Shown: in pieces, positions 46,813 through 55,520 of the stretch
How the letters are laid out: each line of letters starts with the position of its first letter
Numbering within the stretch: the stretch's first letter is position 1
Source: Actinomyces haliotis
GTDB lineage: Bacteria > Actinomycetota > Actinomycetes > Actinomycetales > Actinomycetaceae
Reading direction: 5' to 3'
NCBI RefSeq assembly: GCF_015355765.1
Contig: NZ_JACWNA010000002.1
Location: forward strand, 171,807 to 235,806
DNA length: 64,000 nucleotides
Notes under the pieces: generated by a model
Database searches by the model: none
Told to the model about the DNA's origin: nothing
What the model saw: the letters and a program-made list of their open reading frames with translations, nothing else
Program-made: the position numbers and the translations under genes

Positions 46813-47925
46813 GTGTTCGGCATCTCCGGTGGCGAGTTCCTCGTCATCCTCCTCGTCATCGCCATCGTGGTCGGCCCGCAGCGCCTGCCCGAGTACACCC
46901 GCACGGTCACGCAGTGGGTGCGTCAGCTGCGTCTCTTCCTCGACAACGCCAAGCAGCAGATCGCTGAGGAGGTCGGCCCCGAGCTCGCGGACATCAACCT
47001 CTCCGACCTCGACCCGCGCAACTACGACCCGCGCAAGATCGTCCGTGACGCCCTCGGAGAGGACATCGACGCGATCCGCAAGGACTTCGAGAACCCCATC
47101 AAGTCGGTCGTCGACGCCGCCCGCGGCAGCGCCGACGAGGCCGCCGGGGAGGTCAACGCGGAGGTCAACGCCGGTACCACCAACAAGTCGCTCAAGCAGA
47201 TGATCGACGACAAGGCCGAGGAGACGCGTGCCGCCCGTGCCGTGGCGTCGGGTGCCACGGCGACCGGCGCGGCCGCTGCCGTCGCCGCCACCGGTGACGC
47301 CCGTGACGCCACCAGCGAGGACGCTGCCGACGCTGCCACCGCCGAGGAAGCCGCCCGTGTCGCGGGGGTGACGGACGCGGAGACGGCCGCGCGCACCGGC
47401 GCGACCGCCCAGGACGAGACCTCCACCGAGGACTCCACGGGTGCTGGTGAGCCCGAGGCCGCCATCGAGGCTGCGGGGGACGAGTCCGGCGGGCCGCGTG
47501 CCGCCGCCGACGATGACGACGAGGTCGAGGACCCGGAGCGCCGCGTCTTCCTCGCCGGCGCCGCGGAGTCCGCCGGCGACGTCGTCGAGGACGTCGCCGG
47601 GATCCTCGACCCCACCGACACGATCGAGGACGCCCTCGCGGACCGAGCGGGTGAGACCGCCGAGGCCGATGGTGCTGAGCAGGTCGAGGCAGCCGCTCCC
47701 GCGCCCCATGGCGTCCTCGTCGGAACCGGTGCCGGCGCCCCAGCCGACCCGGCTCCCGAGCGCACCGCTCCCGTCGTCCCCTCCTCACTCGTCGCGCCGG
47801 TTGACGGCGCTCCACGAGCCTCGGCGGAGCGCGTGCGCCCCGTCTCGCCGCGCGACATCGTGCGCGCTGCCAACGAGGCCGCGCGGACCCGCGCCGAGGC
47901 AGCCCGCGCCCGCGTCGACGCCTGA
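46813..47925 (+). CDS. tatB: Sec-independent translocase protein TatB, with a long C-terminal tail
   Basis: TatB recognises twin-arginine signal peptides at the membrane. The 370-residue protein starts with the TatA/B form FGISGGEFLVILLVIAIVVGP, the hinge Gly-Pro, and an amphipathic helix QRLPEYTRTVTQWVRQLRLFL. A conserved EVGPELADINLSDLDPRNYDP segment follows. Residues about 125-370 are Ala-, Asp- and Glu-rich low complexity ending in a basic helix, while the usual length is about 130-170. The GTG is fixed by TATACT upstream. The Tat-type signal on the GH32 lipoprotein earlier in this window is one likely client. Confidence 0.88.
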   Translation: MFGISGGEFLVILLVIAIVVGPQRLPEYTRTVTQWVRQLRLFLDNAKQQIAEEVGPELADINLSDLDPRNYDPRKIVRDALGEDIDAIRKDFENPIKSVVDAARGSADEAAGEVNAEVNAGTTNKSLKQMIDDKAEETRAARAVASGATATGAAAAVAATGDARDATSEDAADAATAEEAARVAGVTDAETAARTGATAQDETSTEDSTGAGEPEAAIEAAGDESGGPRAAADDDDEVEDPERRVFLAGAAESAGDVVEDVAGILDPTDTIEDALADRAGETAEADGAEQVEAAAPAPHGVLVGTGAGAPADPAPERTAPVVPSSLVAPVDGAPRASAERVRPVSPRDIVRAANEAARTRAEAARARVDA

Positions 47926-47963
47926 GAGGCCGACGAGCCGTCAGCCTCTCTCCCCGAGCACGA

Positions 47964-48007
47964 GGACGGGGCCCGCCCACCAATCGCTTCGTGGGCGGGC
48001 CCCGTCC
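47964..48007. terminator. Terminator between convergent tatB and mrp
   Basis: A perfect 17-bp stem (47964-47980 with 47991-48007) with a 10-base loop, followed by TTCGTC. Confidence 0.8.
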
Positions 48008-48048
48008 TTCGTCCCGTGCCGCCAGGTCGCCCTCCCGGGCGCGGGACG

Positions 48049-49197
48049 TCAGCTGTTGACCGGGCTCACACCGAGCCGCATGCCGGAAAGGCCGCGCTTC
48101 ACGTGCCCGAGCTGCTGCGCGACGCGCGAGAGCTCGAGCGCCGCCGGGGCGTCCGCCGCCGGCTTGCCGCCGTCGGCGACCGTCGCCGGGGTGCCCGTGT
48201 CCGAGCCCTCCCGCAGCCGGATGTCGAGCGGGAGCTGCGCGAGCAGCGGCACCTCGTAGCCGAGGGTCGCCGAGAGGGACTCGCTCACGGCCTGGCCGCC
48301 GCCGGAGCCGAAGATCTCGAGCCGTGAGCCGTCGGGCTGCGGCATGTAGGACATGTTCTCGATGACGCCGACGACCTTCTGGTGGGTCTGCGTCGCGATG
48401 AGCCCCGTGCGCTCCGCGACCTCCGCAGCGGCCTGCTGTGGCGTCGTCACGACGAGGATCTCGGCGTTCGGCAGGAGCTGCGCCACGGAGATGGTGACGT
48501 CGCCGGTGCCGGGCGGGAGGTCGAGGAGGAGGACGTCGAGGTCGCCCCAGAAGACGTCGGAGAGGAACTGCTGGACGGCGCGGTGCAGCATGGGGCCGCG
48601 CCAGACGACCGGCTGCTTGTCCTCGACGAACATGCCGATCGAGATGACCTTCACGTCGTGCGCCACGGGCGGGACGATCATGCCGTCGAGCTGCGTGGGG
48701 ACCTGGTCGACGCCGAGCATGCGGGGGATCGAGAAGCCGTAGATGTCCGCGTCGACGACGCCCACGGACAGACCCTGCGCCGCCAGGGCCGCGGCGAGGT
48801 TCGCGGTGACCGAGGACTTGCCGACGCCGCCCTTGCCTGAGGTGACCGCGTAGACCTTGGTGAGGCTGCCGGGCTTCGTGAAGGGGATGACCGGCTCAGC
48901 GGCGCCTCCGCGCAGACGCGTGCGCAGCTCGGCTCGCTGCTCGTCGTTCATGACGCCCATACGGACCTGCACGTCGGTGACGCCGTCGATGGCGCCGACC
49001 TCCTTGCGGGTGTCCGCGGTGATCGTGTCCCGGAGCGGACATCCCGAGACCGTGAGGAGGACCCCGACGGTGACGACGCCGTCGTCGCTGATCTCGACGG
49101 ACTCGACCATGCCGAGATCGGTGATGGGCCGCCGGATCTCCGGATCGATGACGCGGGTGAGAGCCTCGCGTACCTGCTCTTCGGTGGGGATGGACAT
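48049..49197 (-). CDS. mrp: Mrp/NBP35 family P-loop ATPase (iron-sulfur carrier)
   Basis: Mrp proteins carry iron-sulfur clusters to target enzymes. The 382-residue protein opens with a DUF59/MIP18 domain (EQVREALTRVIDPEIRRPI, residues 1-90). The ParA-like ATPase follows: deviant Walker A TSGKGGVGKSSV, DADIYGFSIPRMLG, and LDLLLLDLPPGTGDVTISV in order. The common C-terminal CxxC of many Mrp proteins is not evident. The ATG has TAGGAT 6 bases upstream. Confidence 0.93.
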   Translation of the reverse strand: MSIPTEEQVREALTRVIDPEIRRPITDLGMVESVEISDDGVVTVGVLLTVSGCPLRDTITADTRKEVGAIDGVTDVQVRMGVMNDEQRAELRTRLRGGAAEPVIPFTKPGSLTKVYAVTSGKGGVGKSSVTANLAAALAAQGLSVGVVDADIYGFSIPRMLGVDQVPTQLDGMIVPPVAHDVKVISIGMFVEDKQPVVWRGPMLHRAVQQFLSDVFWGDLDVLLLDLPPGTGDVTISVAQLLPNAEILVVTTPQQAAAEVAERTGLIATQTHQKVVGVIENMSYMPQPDGSRLEIFGSGGGQAVSESLSATLGYEVPLLAQLPLDIRLREGSDTGTPATVADGGKPAADAPAALELSRVAQQLGHVKRGLSGMRLGVSPVNS

Positions 49198-49203
49198 GAG
49201 CCC

Positions 49204-49209
49204 ATCCTA
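49204..49209 (-). promoter_or_regulatory. -10 box TAGGAT of mrp (leaderless)
   Basis: TAGGAT on the minus strand lies 6 bases before the mrp ATG at 49197. Confidence 0.5.
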
Positions 49210-49370
49210 CGGGTGGCCCAGAGGCCCTCCGTCGTGGTGAGGAGCACGTGGCGGGCGAGTCGTCCTCTCGGCTGAGAGAATCCCGGGCCGGGGACGCATA
49301 GGGTTGTTAGTACCACGACGACAGCGACGGCAGCGCCGCCCCGACTCACGAGACAAGCACCCCCACGTCG

Positions 49371-51593
49371 ATGACCTCCACCCACGAGCCCCGACCCGGC
49401 CGCCCCCGGACCGGCGGCTCCACCAGCCGCGAGCCGGGCAGCGCCGCCCGCTCCGCGGCCGCCCTCCGCGCCCAGCGCGCCGCCCGAGCACGCGCGGGCT
49501 CCGACGGCAGCGGCTCCGCCCGCGCCACGACGCCCGTCCCGAACCGCGGCACGAGTGGACGCCGCCCCGGCGTCGCCAGCGCCAGGACCGGGCGCCCCGG
49601 CACGCGCACGGCCGTGCGACCGCCGGCCGCCCGGCCCCCGCGACGCGGGGCCGCGCCCCGCCCGACGGGCCCCCGCCGGGGACGGATCGTCGGCGTCGAC
49701 GGCCTGCGCGCCGTCGCGGTCGCCCTCGTCCTCGTCTACCACCTGCTCCCGCGCGCCATGGCCGGCGGCATGGTCGGCGTCGACGCCTTCTTCGTCATCT
49801 CCGGCTTCCTCATCACGACCCTCCTCGTCGACGAGCGGCGCCGCACGGGTCGCACCGACCTCAAGCGCTTCTGGAGCCGCCGCCTGCGGCGCATCGTCCC
49901 GGCGCTGCTCCTGGCCGTCGTCGTCGTCGTGTCCCTCGCCGCGGCGCTGGGCGGGGACGTCCTCCTGGGCGTGCGCCGCCAGGTTCTCGGCGCCGCTGCC
50001 CTCGTCTACAACTGGGTGGAGATCGCCGCCGGCTCGAGCTACTTCGACCAGGCCCAGCCCCTCCTTCTGACCAACGTGTGGTCGCTCGCGGTCGAGGAGC
50101 AGTTCTACGTCGTCTGGCCTCTCGTCCTCATCCTCCTGCTCGCCGGCCGCACGGACCGCCGGGCCACGAGGCGCGCCGCCGTCGGAGCCCTCGTCCTGTC
50201 GGTCGCCTCCTTCGTCTGGGCGGGCGTGCTCGCCGCCCACGGCGCCTCGTCCTCGCGCACGTACATGGGAACGGACGCCCACGCCTTCGGGCTCATGCTC
50301 GGAGCCGCCCTGGCCCTGTGGCACGGGCGCGCCCTCGACCCCGAGCTCCCCGCCGCGCCCCCGCGCGCGAGGAGCCTGCGCGGGGCCCTCGGCTGGGTCG
50401 GGCTCGCCGGCCTCCTCGTGGTCGGTCGCGTCGCCGACGACGGCGCGCGCGGCGCGGGCCCCTTCCAGACGACCTGCTGGCTCGCCCTCGCCTCCGTCCT
50501 GACGGCCCTCATCCTCCAGTCCCTCACCCGCGAGGTCGCCGAGGCACCCGGCCCAGCCGCGATCCTGCCGCGGATCCTCGAGGCCAAGCCGCTGGGCTGG
50601 CTCGGGACCCGCTCCTACGGCCTCTACCTGTGGCACTGGCCGCTGTGGGTCCTCGCCTTCTACGCGGCCCCGGCCGCCACCTCTCCGGGGGCCGTCGCCG
50701 CCTCGGTCACGGTCGTCAGCGTCGTCGTCGCGGAGCTGTCCTACCGCTTCATCGAGACCCCGATCCGGCGCGACGGCGTCGCGGCGTGGCTGCGCTCCGC
50801 CCGCGGGATGACCAGCCGCGGCCTCGTCTCACTCAGCGCCGCCGTCACCGTCGTCGTCATGCTCGTCGCCCTCGCCTTCGCCGCGCAGCCGCGGGAGTCG
50901 AGCGCCCAGCAGGCCATCGAGGCCGGCGCCCTCGCCCTGGCGACCCCGAGCGCCCAGCCGTCGGCCACCGCCTCCGCGAGCGGTACCCCGAGCGCCCCGC
51001 CGTCGGCCACCCCGGCCCCCTCCGCGACAGCCTCGCCCGGCGCGAGCGCCACCCCGACCGCGACGCCCGCCCCGAGCCAGGTCCCGGCCGACGGCGCCGC
51101 CGTGCCGGGCGACCAGGTCGAGGTCATCGGCGACTCCGTGGCCCTCGCCTCGGCGCCCTCGATGGAGGCGCTCTTCCCCGGGGTGGGCGTCGACGCCAAG
51201 GTCTCGCGCAACTACACGGCGGCCCTCCAGACGCTCGCCGCGGCCGACGCCGCCTACGGCGCCCGCACGTACGTGGTCGTCGGGCTCGCCACCAACGCCG
51301 GCGTCTCCGAGGACCAGCTGAACGCGCTGCTGGCCGCGATCGGCGAGGACCGCGACCTCATCCTCGTGACCGGCTACGGACCGGCCCGCACCACCTGGAT
51401 CCCCGGTGCGAACGATGAGATCCGCTCCTTCGCCGCCGAGCACCCCGACCGGGTCGCCGTCGCGGCCTGGGACGAGGCCATCAAGGGCCATGAGGACCTG
51501 CTCGCCCAGGACCAGGTGCACCCCGGCCCCGAGGGCGGCGCCATCTACGCCCAGGCGGTCAACCAGGCCATCGCCTCACTCGCCAAGCACTGA
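49371..51593 (+). CDS. Acyltransferase 3 / SGNH fusion (surface polysaccharide O-acetyltransferase)
   Basis: A 740-residue membrane protein. Residues 1-105 are a basic, Arg/Pro/Ala-rich cytoplasmic segment. The ten-span acyltransferase-3 domain begins at IVGVDGLRAVAVALVLVYHL and includes GVDAFFVISGFLIT, RFWSRRLRRIVPALL and WSLAVEEQFYVVWPL. A Ser/Pro/Thr spacer (about 520-580) leads to an extracellular SGNH domain with VIGDSVAL (Ser589) and a DQVHPG catalytic Asp-His. Such OafA-like fusions move acetyl groups across the membrane onto wall polymers. TAGGGT at 49299-49304 is a possible -10 with a leader of about 65 bases. Confidence 0.9.
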   Translation: MTSTHEPRPGRPRTGGSTSREPGSAARSAAALRAQRAARARAGSDGSGSARATTPVPNRGTSGRRPGVASARTGRPGTRTAVRPPAARPPRRGAAPRPTGPRRGRIVGVDGLRAVAVALVLVYHLLPRAMAGGMVGVDAFFVISGFLITTLLVDERRRTGRTDLKRFWSRRLRRIVPALLLAVVVVVSLAAALGGDVLLGVRRQVLGAAALVYNWVEIAAGSSYFDQAQPLLLTNVWSLAVEEQFYVVWPLVLILLLAGRTDRRATRRAAVGALVLSVASFVWAGVLAAHGASSSRTYMGTDAHAFGLMLGAALALWHGRALDPELPAAPPRARSLRGALGWVGLAGLLVVGRVADDGARGAGPFQTTCWLALASVLTALILQSLTREVAEAPGPAAILPRILEAKPLGWLGTRSYGLYLWHWPLWVLAFYAAPAATSPGAVAASVTVVSVVVAELSYRFIETPIRRDGVAAWLRSARGMTSRGLVSLSAAVTVVVMLVALAFAAQPRESSAQQAIEAGALALATPSAQPSATASASGTPSAPPSATPAPSATASPGASATPTATPAPSQVPADGAAVPGDQVEVIGDSVALASAPSMEALFPGVGVDAKVSRNYTAALQTLAAADAAYGARTYVVVGLATNAGVSEDQLNALLAAIGEDRDLILVTGYGPARTTWIPGANDEIRSFAAEHPDRVAVAAWDEAIKGHEDLLAQDQVHPGPEGGAIYAQAVNQAIASLAKH

Positions 51594-51623
51594 GGGGCGC
51601 CAGGCACTACGGGGACGGGCTCC

Positions 51624-52247
51624 TCAGACCCGGTCGTCCGCGGTGCCGGGCTGCTGCCGCGGATCGACGGTGTCCGCGCGCGGCTCGTCGTCGTCCTCGT
51701 CGGCGAGCTCCTCGACGATCTCACCGACGATCTCCTCGCGGGAGCGGCGCTCCTCAGCGAGGATCTCCTCCATGACGTCGCGCAGCTCGGAGCGCACGAA
51801 GTCACGGGTCGCGACGTCGTTCATCGCCAGGCGCAGCGAGGCGATCTCACGGGTGAGGAACTCGGTGTCCTGGAGGTTCGACTCGGCGCGCTGACGGTCC
51901 TGCTCGGCCATGACGCGGTCACGGTCGTCCTGGCGGTTCTGGGCCAGCAGGATGAGGGGCGCCGAGTACGACGCCTGGAGCGAGAGCATGAGCGTGAGGG
52001 CCGTGAAGCCCAGCGAGGCCTTGTCGAAGCGCAGCGACTCCGGGCCCCAGCTGTTCCACGCCATCCAGACGAAGACGAAGACGGTCAGCCAGATGAGGAA
52101 GGTGGGCGTGCCCGAGAATCGCGCGATCGCCTCGGCGACGCGACCCGAGGTGTCCGACTTGGAGGCGGCGCCGCGGGACGGGTTCGTCCAGCGCATCCAG
52201 CGCGAGCGGCCCTTGGCCAGGGGCTGGTCGAGCGAGGAGTCAGGCAT
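51624..52247 (-). CDS. DUF1003 membrane protein
   Basis: The 207-residue protein has the DUF1003 core: GTPTFLIWLTVFVFVWMAWN and LTLMLSLQASYSAPLILLAQNRQDDRDR, forming two membrane spans. A long charged helix follows (ELRDVMEEILAEERRSREE) and an acidic tail. Function is unknown; in actinobacteria it often lies next to the MgtE-N/CBS gene, as here. Its ATG overlaps the end of that gene by 8 bases, so the two are coupled. Confidence 0.87.
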   Translation of the reverse strand: MPDSSLDQPLAKGRSRWMRWTNPSRGAASKSDTSGRVAEAIARFSGTPTFLIWLTVFVFVWMAWNSWGPESLRFDKASLGFTALTLMLSLQASYSAPLILLAQNRQDDRDRVMAEQDRQRAESNLQDTEFLTREIASLRLAMNDVATRDFVRSELRDVMEEILAEERRSREEIVGEIVEELADEDDDEPRADTVDPRQQPGTADDRV

Positions 52248-53580
52248 TGGCGTTCCTCTCGATGGTCTCGTCGGTCACCTCGTCGTCGTTGTCGCGCCAG
52301 TCGGCCGGCATGAGGTGGTCGAGGACGTCGTCGACGGAGACCGCGCCGAGGAGGCGCCCGGAGTCGTCGACGACCGGGTAGGCGGTGAGGTTGTAGGTCG
52401 CGAGCAGTCGCGTCACGGTACCGATCGAGTCGTCCGGCCCGATCTGCTCGAGGTCGTTGTCGACGATGGAGCCGACCATGCGCTGGGGGCGCTCGCGCAG
52501 CGCACGCTGGAGGTGGATCATCCCGAGGAACCGGCCCGTCGGGGCCTCCAGGGGCGGGCGGCACACGAAGGCGACGGCCGCGAGGGCCGGCGGCACCTCG
52601 GACTTGCGGGCGTGCGCGAGGAAGGTCGCGACGGTCGCCTCGGGCGGCAGGATGATCGGCTCGGTCGTCATGAGGCCGCCGGCCGTGTACTCGTCGTAGG
52701 TCATGAGGCGACGGACGTCCTCCGCCTCGTCGGGCTGCATGAGTCCGAGCAGCTCGGCCGCCTTCTCCTGGGGGAGCTCGCCGACGAGGTCGGCCGCGTC
52801 GTCCGGCTCCATCGCGTCGAGCACGTCGGCCGCTCGAGCCGTGTCGAGGGCGGAGATGAGGGCGACGGCGTCGTCGTCGGAGAACTCCTCGACGGCGTCG
52901 GCCAGGCGCTCGTCGGAGAGCTCGGCGGCGACCTCGACCTGACGGGGTAGCGGCAGGTCGGACAGCACGTCGGCGAGGTCGGCGGGCTTGAGGTCCTCCA
53001 TCGTGGCGAGCAGCGCCGTCGCGCCCTGCTGGGCCGTCGATCCGGCCAGGCCCGTCACCTCGTCGGGACGCACGTTGAAGGTCTCGCCCCGACGCAGGCC
53101 GAGCGGGCCGGACGAGGCGCGCTGCACGAACAGGCGCGTCACCTTCCAGTCCTTCTCCCGGTCGCGCTCGATGGCGACGTCGCGGACGGTCACGGAGTCC
53201 CCGGAGTCGCGCAGGGTGACGACCCGGTCGAGGAGCTCTCCGACGACGAGGGTCTCGACCGCGCGCTGCGAGAAGCGGCGGATGTTGACCAGGCCGGTCG
53301 TGATGACGGCGCCCGGCTCGATGGCTGTGACGCGCGACAGCGGCAGGAAGACGCGGCGTCGGCCGGAGACGTCGATGACGAAGCCGACCGCGCGGGGCTC
53401 GCCGCGCAGGCGGATGAGGACGACGACGTCGTGGACCTTGCCGACGGCGTCGCCGAGGGGGTCGAAGACGGTGGTGCCCACGAGGCGGGCGACGAAGACC
53501 CGCGAGGTCCCGCCGCGGGACTGGCTCGAGCGCGTCGTCACGGGGCGCGAGGGTGCGGTCGTCGTGCTGCTGTTCTCCAC
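52240..53580 (-). CDS. MgtE N-domain / CBS protein without the channel
   Basis: The 446-residue cytosolic protein holds PRC-barrel-like repeats (about 20-175, with GKVHDVVVLIR), an MgtE N-domain of helical pairs (about 180-285, DLADVLSDLPLPRQVEVAAEL), and two CBS domains (about 295-430, TTEPIILPPEATVATFL, AYPVVDDSGRLLGAVSVDD). The Mg2+ channel spans of true MgtE are absent, so it may sense Mg2+ or nucleotides for the partnering DUF1003 protein. The start is set at GTG 53580 instead of 53586, because TAGGGT lies exactly 6 bases before the later codon. Confidence 0.87.
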   Translation of the reverse strand: MENSSTTTAPSRPVTTRSSQSRGGTSRVFVARLVGTTVFDPLGDAVGKVHDVVVLIRLRGEPRAVGFVIDVSGRRRVFLPLSRVTAIEPGAVITTGLVNIRRFSQRAVETLVVGELLDRVVTLRDSGDSVTVRDVAIERDREKDWKVTRLFVQRASSGPLGLRRGETFNVRPDEVTGLAGSTAQQGATALLATMEDLKPADLADVLSDLPLPRQVEVAAELSDERLADAVEEFSDDDAVALISALDTARAADVLDAMEPDDAADLVGELPQEKAAELLGLMQPDEAEDVRRLMTYDEYTAGGLMTTEPIILPPEATVATFLAHARKSEVPPALAAVAFVCRPPLEAPTGRFLGMIHLQRALRERPQRMVGSIVDNDLEQIGPDDSIGTVTRLLATYNLTAYPVVDDSGRLLGAVSVDDVLDHLMPADWRDNDDEVTDETIERNANA

Positions 53581-53586
53581 GGGCAC

Positions 53587-53592
53587 ACCCTA
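53587..53592 (-). promoter_or_regulatory. -10 box TAGGGT of the MgtE-N/CBS gene (leaderless)
   Basis: TAGGGT directly abuts one GTG (53586) and is 6 bases from the next (53580). The spacing seen elsewhere in this window favours the second. Confidence 0.5.
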
Positions 53593-53658
53593 TGCGCCCA
53601 CGGTGGACAGGCGACGTCGCCTCCTACCCCCTGGGCCGTGACGTGGGACGATACGGCC

Positions 53659-54510
53659 ATGAGCCAGTTCACCGTGCAGGACCCGTCAGTCTCCGTCGGC
53701 CGGGGCGGCATGCCCCGGGGCGAGGAGGTCGCCTCCTTCAAGACGTACGACGAGGCGCAGGCCGCCGTCGACTCCCTGAGCGACGACGGCTACCCCGTCC
53801 AGTTCCTCGCCATCATCGGCACGGACCTGCGGCAGGTTGAGAACATCACCGGGCGCATGTCCTGGGGGCGTGCCGCGATCCAGGGCGCCGGCACCGGGCT
53901 GTGGCTCGGCGTCTTCTTCGCACTCATGATGGGTCTCGTCGGGGCCGGGGGCTCCGCCGGCGTCACCTTCGCCACCGGCATCCTGCTCGGCATCGTCTGG
54001 GGCGTCGTCTTCCAGCTCATCGGCTACGCCTTCACGCGCGGGCGCCGGGACTTCACCTCGACGAGCCACGTCGTCGCCTCGCGCTACTCGATCATCGCCT
54101 CCGAGCAGGCCGGGGAGGCCGCCCAGGCGCTCGCGGACGCCCCGGGGAACCTGACCCGCGGCGGCGCCGCCGCGCGTCGGGCCGAGGAGCGTCGTGCCGC
54201 CCGCGCCGAGGCCCGTGGTCACGGCCCCACGGCGTTCGGGTCGCGGCCCGACGAGCAGCCGCGCTTCGGCGTGCGCGTCCCGGAGGGGCGGGACGACGAG
54301 GCGCTCGAGCCGCCGCAGGACCTCGGCGCTGACGAGAGCGGAAGCGCCGGCTCGGGTGTGACGGGCGCCGGCGAGGCTCCGCGGCCCGCCTACGGGGCCG
54401 TGTCCGAGACCGACGGGGCGGAGGAGTCCTCCGACACCGACGGCGAGGCGTCCGGGGCCAGTGCGTGCGACCCCTACGAGCGTCCCTTCGACGACCGCCG
54501 CCGCGACTGA
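53659..54510 (+). CDS. General stress protein (GsiB/GS17M-like) with glycine-rich membrane hairpin
   Basis: The 283-residue protein starts with a general-stress-protein 17M-like domain: EEVASFKTYDEAQAAVDSLSDDGYPVQFLAIIGTDL is a ferredoxin-like fold. Two Gly/Ala-rich spans follow (about 75-125, GAGTGLWLGVFFALMMGLVG and ATGILLGIVWGVVFQLIGYA), then a long disordered acidic tail. A stress or osmotic role is assumed from the family name only. The ATG has GACGAT 6 bases upstream. It lies 14 bp before the TIM-barrel gene. Confidence 0.82.
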   Translation: MSQFTVQDPSVSVGRGGMPRGEEVASFKTYDEAQAAVDSLSDDGYPVQFLAIIGTDLRQVENITGRMSWGRAAIQGAGTGLWLGVFFALMMGLVGAGGSAGVTFATGILLGIVWGVVFQLIGYAFTRGRRDFTSTSHVVASRYSIIASEQAGEAAQALADAPGNLTRGGAAARRAEERRAARAEARGHGPTAFGSRPDEQPRFGVRVPEGRDDEALEPPQDLGADESGSAGSGVTGAGEAPRPAYGAVSETDGAEESSDTDGEASGASACDPYERPFDDRRRD

Positions 54511-54523
54511 CCCGGGGCGCATC

Positions 54524-55399
54524 ATGAGCGAGACCGTGCACGTCCCCGTCGGGCTGTCCACCTCGTCGTGGGCGCTCGGAGACTGCGAGGGCACCTTCGC
54601 CGCCGCGGCCGAGCTCGGCTACGACGGCGTCGAGATCATGGTGTGGTCGGAGAAGGCCACGCAGAGCGCCGAGGACCTCACCGCCTTCTCCGAGGAGCAC
54701 GGACAGCCCGTCCTGGCGATCCACGCGCCGACGCTCCTCCTCACGCGCACGGTCTTCGGCACGAACCCGTGGGACAAGGTCGACCGCTCCATCGAGCTCG
54801 CGCAGGCGGTCGGGGCGCCGAGCGTCGTCCTCCACCCGCCCTTCTTCTGGCAGGCCCGGTACGCCGCCGAGTTCGTCGCCGGCGTCGAGGCCCGGGAGCG
54901 GGCCACCGGCACGCACCTCTGCGTGGAGAACATGTTCACCTGGAGGCCCCGTCAGGCGCACTCCTCTCGCGACTTCCAGGCCTACTCGCCCACGTGGGAC
55001 CCGGTGGGGCAGGGGTACCTGTCCACGACCCTTGACCTCTCCCACGCCGCGACCTCCGGCTCGGACGGTCTCGCGCTGGCGCGGGCGCTCGGCCCGACGC
55101 TGCGCCACCTCCACCTCACCGACGGCGTCCCCGGCTTCCGCGACGCGCACCTGCTGCCCGGGCAGGGCGACCAGGACTGCGCCGGCGTCCTCGGGCACCT
55201 CGCCTCCACCGGATTCGCCGAGCGCGGCGGGCAGGTGGTCGTCGAGGTGAACGTGCGGAGCATGAGCGACGACGAGCGCCGTGAGGGCCTGGCGAGCGCC
55301 CTTGCGTACGCGCGCGAGCACCTCGAGGGGGAGGGGGACACGGACTCCGTCCACGTCCCCGAGCCCACGCGCAAGCGCTACCAGCGCGAGGACGAGTGA
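54524..55399 (+). CDS. AP-endonuclease-2-like TIM-barrel protein (sugar isomerase/epimerase type)
   Basis: The 291-residue protein is a xylose-isomerase-like TIM barrel. Candidate metal ligands are the Glu of GYDGVEIMVWS, His in VLAIHAP, His in VVLHPPFFW, Glu in LCVENMFTW, Asp-His in TTLDLSHAA and HLTDG, and Glu in VVVEVNV. This is the usual metal set of sugar isomerases/epimerases and endonuclease-IV relatives. The substrate cannot be named. The ATG lies 13 bp after the stress-protein stop. Confidence 0.82.
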   Translation: MSETVHVPVGLSTSSWALGDCEGTFAAAAELGYDGVEIMVWSEKATQSAEDLTAFSEEHGQPVLAIHAPTLLLTRTVFGTNPWDKVDRSIELAQAVGAPSVVLHPPFFWQARYAAEFVAGVEARERATGTHLCVENMFTWRPRQAHSSRDFQAYSPTWDPVGQGYLSTTLDLSHAATSGSDGLALARALGPTLRHLHLTDGVPGFRDAHLLPGQGDQDCAGVLGHLASTGFAERGGQVVVEVNVRSMSDDERREGLASALAYAREHLEGEGDTDSVHVPEPTRKRYQREDE

Positions 55400-55406
55400 T
55401 TCTGGC

Positions 55407-55498
55407 GCGCTGAGCGGGTCAGAGGACACGACGACGGGCCGGTGCCGCAGGATCCTGCGGCACCGGCCCGTCACCCTCGCTCCTGACCCGCTCAGCGC
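55407..55498. repeat. Composite palindrome, copy 1
   Basis: A perfect 40-bp palindrome (55433-55472) is nested in an outer perfect 16-bp inverted repeat (GCGCTGAGCGGGTCAG at 55407-55422, complement at 55483-55498). A second copy lies at 56883-56967. It separates convergent genes and would terminate both, but the conserved outer arms exceed what a terminator needs. Confidence 0.7.
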
Positions 55499-55520
55499 AC
55501 CATCCCCCGTGCGGGCAGGG

